This document shows positions 4,387 to 5,524 of a stretch of 5,524 nucleotides of DNA, in pieces. The notes beneath the pieces are model-generated. The model made no database searches. It was not told where the DNA came from and saw nothing but the letters and a program-made list of their open reading frames with translations. The DNA comes from Betaproteobacteria bacterium (GTDB taxonomy: Bacteria > Pseudomonadota > Gammaproteobacteria > Burkholderiales > Nitrosomonadaceae). The stretch covers positions 1-5,524 of the forward strand of contig JAHZIU010000199.1 of NCBI GenBank assembly GCA_022601315.1. The letters are read 5' to 3'. Position 1 is the first letter of the stretch. Each line of letters opens with the position of its first letter. Both the position numbers and the translations under genes were made by a program.

Positions 4387-4408
4387 CGTATAGGAATTTT
4401 AGATTTTC

Positions 4409-5524
4409 TTACGGCTTATTTTTATTGTAGCTTTTCATCGCTATCTTAAGGCTTGTCACTATTCTGTTAAATGCCTGGACTAATTTTCCTATTTCATCTT
4501 TTCTTTCCATATTATCTACTTTTATATCCAAGTTACCGAGACTAACTTCTTCCATTTGTTTAGTCAGTCGCTTAATCGGGTTAACAATAAAGTTAGAAAA
4601 TAAAACCGATAGGATTAATGCAATACAGAGTGTGACTAACAGACCAATCAACATCGTAGTTTGAATTGAATATAAGTTACGAAAAGCTTCTTTTGCTTCA
4701 ACCTCTGCAACGAGAATCCAGGGATACTTTTCATGCTTAAGATATAAATCAATAACATCGATACCCTCTACATTAGACCTGAGGCCAGAAGAAAAACCAG
4801 TCGCTCTTGCTTCAGCAATGCCTGGTGTATCCAGTGGTGTTTGGTTCTCTATCCCCTTATAAACAATAGGCACTCCACTAGTCGTAGTGAGAAAAACTTT
4901 ACCGGTGTCACCTAGTTTAAAGTTTTCTGCGAGTATTTTTTCTTCATGTGGAATTTGCAATTCAAATCCAATAACCGCTTGACTGACACCAAAAGCATCT
5001 TTTACTGGAAAAAATAACATTTGATGACTGTGATCAGATTCGACCCAACTGGAATAATCAGAGACACCTGTGATGCCTCGTAAGAGCGCCTTCATAGCCC
5101 ATTTATTGCCTGATGTGTCTTCATTTAGGTGGGATGAAGGTGATCCTTTTACTTTTTTACCGTGATTAGGACTGATAACAATTTTCTTAGATTTATCGAT
5201 TAAAAAAATGTGATGGTATTTCCCCCAATATGCTTCTTGAAAACTATAGAGAAGGTTTTCAACCTGTTTTTCTACTTCTTTAAATTCTACAGTTTCTTGT
5301 GAATTAGCATCTTTTTTTGCATAAGCAATGTATTCTTGAAGTACATCGGTTTCTGCTATTGCTTGTCCAGTTGTTTCGGTCGCATCAATATAGCTTTCAA
5401 GGGCATCTTCTTTTGTTTTAACAATTGTTAGAAGAAAGTCCTGGATAGATTTAGTGAAAATATCCGTTGTTTGATAATAATTTATAACCCCGAGTGTTGC
5501 TAGGGGAATAAAAGACATTAACAG
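4409..5524 (-). CDS. dCache-HAMP membrane receptor without an output domain (5' partial)
   Basis: The frame is open through the window edge; two Leu codons precede the first in-window ATG (5516-5518). The N-terminal membrane helix (LLMSFIPLATLGVINYY) is therefore only partly included and the true start is outside. At least 371 residues are encoded. Numbered from that Met, about 20-280 form a periplasmic double-Cache sensor, with HHIFLIDKSKKIVISPNH in the distal lobe and GDTGKVFLTTTSGVPIV and the typical ending KYPWILVAEVEAKEAF in the proximal lobe. A second membrane helix (about 288-309) leads to a HAMP domain (about 310-362, with NPIKRL and DEIGKL). The protein then stops after MKSYNKNKP, so no chemoreceptor, kinase or GGDEF output domain is encoded. 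It probably signals through a partner. It converges on the DUF4388 gene, a plausible but unproven partner. Confidence 0.85.
   Translation of the reverse strand: MLMSFIPLATLGVINYYQTTDIFTKSIQDFLLTIVKTKEDALESYIDATETTGQAIAETDVLQEYIAYAKKDANSQETVEFKEVEKQVENLLYSFQEAYWGKYHHIFLIDKSKKIVISPNHGKKVKGSPSSHLNEDTSGNKWAMKALLRGITGVSDYSSWVESDHSHQMLFFPVKDAFGVSQAVIGFELQIPHEEKILAENFKLGDTGKVFLTTTSGVPIVYKGIENQTPLDTPGIAEARATGFSSGLRSNVEGIDVIDLYLKHEKYPWILVAEVEAKEAFRNLYSIQTTMLIGLLVTLCIALILSVLFSNFIVNPIKRLTKQMEEVSLGNLDIKVDNMERKDEIGKLVQAFNRIVTSLKIAMKSYNKNKP

Noticed and set aside
4387..4408. Bidirectional terminator between the two convergent genes
   Set aside because: Only a weak CGTA/TACG pairing is visible and there is no proper T-run; the 22-bp gap shows no convincing hairpin.

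Overview
This AT-rich window looks like accessory DNA, probably plasmid or plasmid-derived, from a gammaproteobacterium, perhaps a marine one. The assignment rests on gene types: a type Ib partition locus, an antitoxin, an orphan tyrosine recombinase, a mddA-like methyltransferase, and a dCache-HAMP receptor facing a DUF4388 protein. No replication initiator gene is visible, so plasmid status is inferred.

Left (1-1205): the end of an XRE/HigA-type antitoxin gene (+ strand) is followed by a leftward partition operon, parA then a small ribbon-helix-helix partner gene. Three arrays of an AACGTT-centred motif, repeated exactly every 11 bp, bracket and separate these genes. One is over the predicted parA promoter, one is inside the 3' end of parA, and one runs across the stop of the partner gene. 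This is the most striking feature: a dense candidate centromere/operator system of which the small protein is the likely reader.

Middle (1206-2571): a stretch that may hold a decayed gene, a small hydrophobic ORF overlapping the end of an orphan, catalytic-domain-only tyrosine recombinase, and a 326-bp gene-free stretch. That stretch carries a predicted promoter giving a nearly leaderless recombinase mRNA, three related inverted-repeat cores that look like recombinase binding or crossover sites, and an attC-like fold just behind the next gene.

Right (2572-5524): a leftward mddA-like membrane methyltransferase; a 510-bp gene-free stretch with a truncated group II intron 5' end and two tandem minus-strand terminators that no annotated gene feeds; a rightward DUF4388 protein; and, convergent with it, a dCache-HAMP receptor that lacks an output domain and runs off the window edge.

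The partition and antitoxin genes would jointly stabilise the replicon. The recombinase, intron scar and attC-like site point to repeated insertion and recombination. The right-hand genes are cargo or flanking sensory functions.
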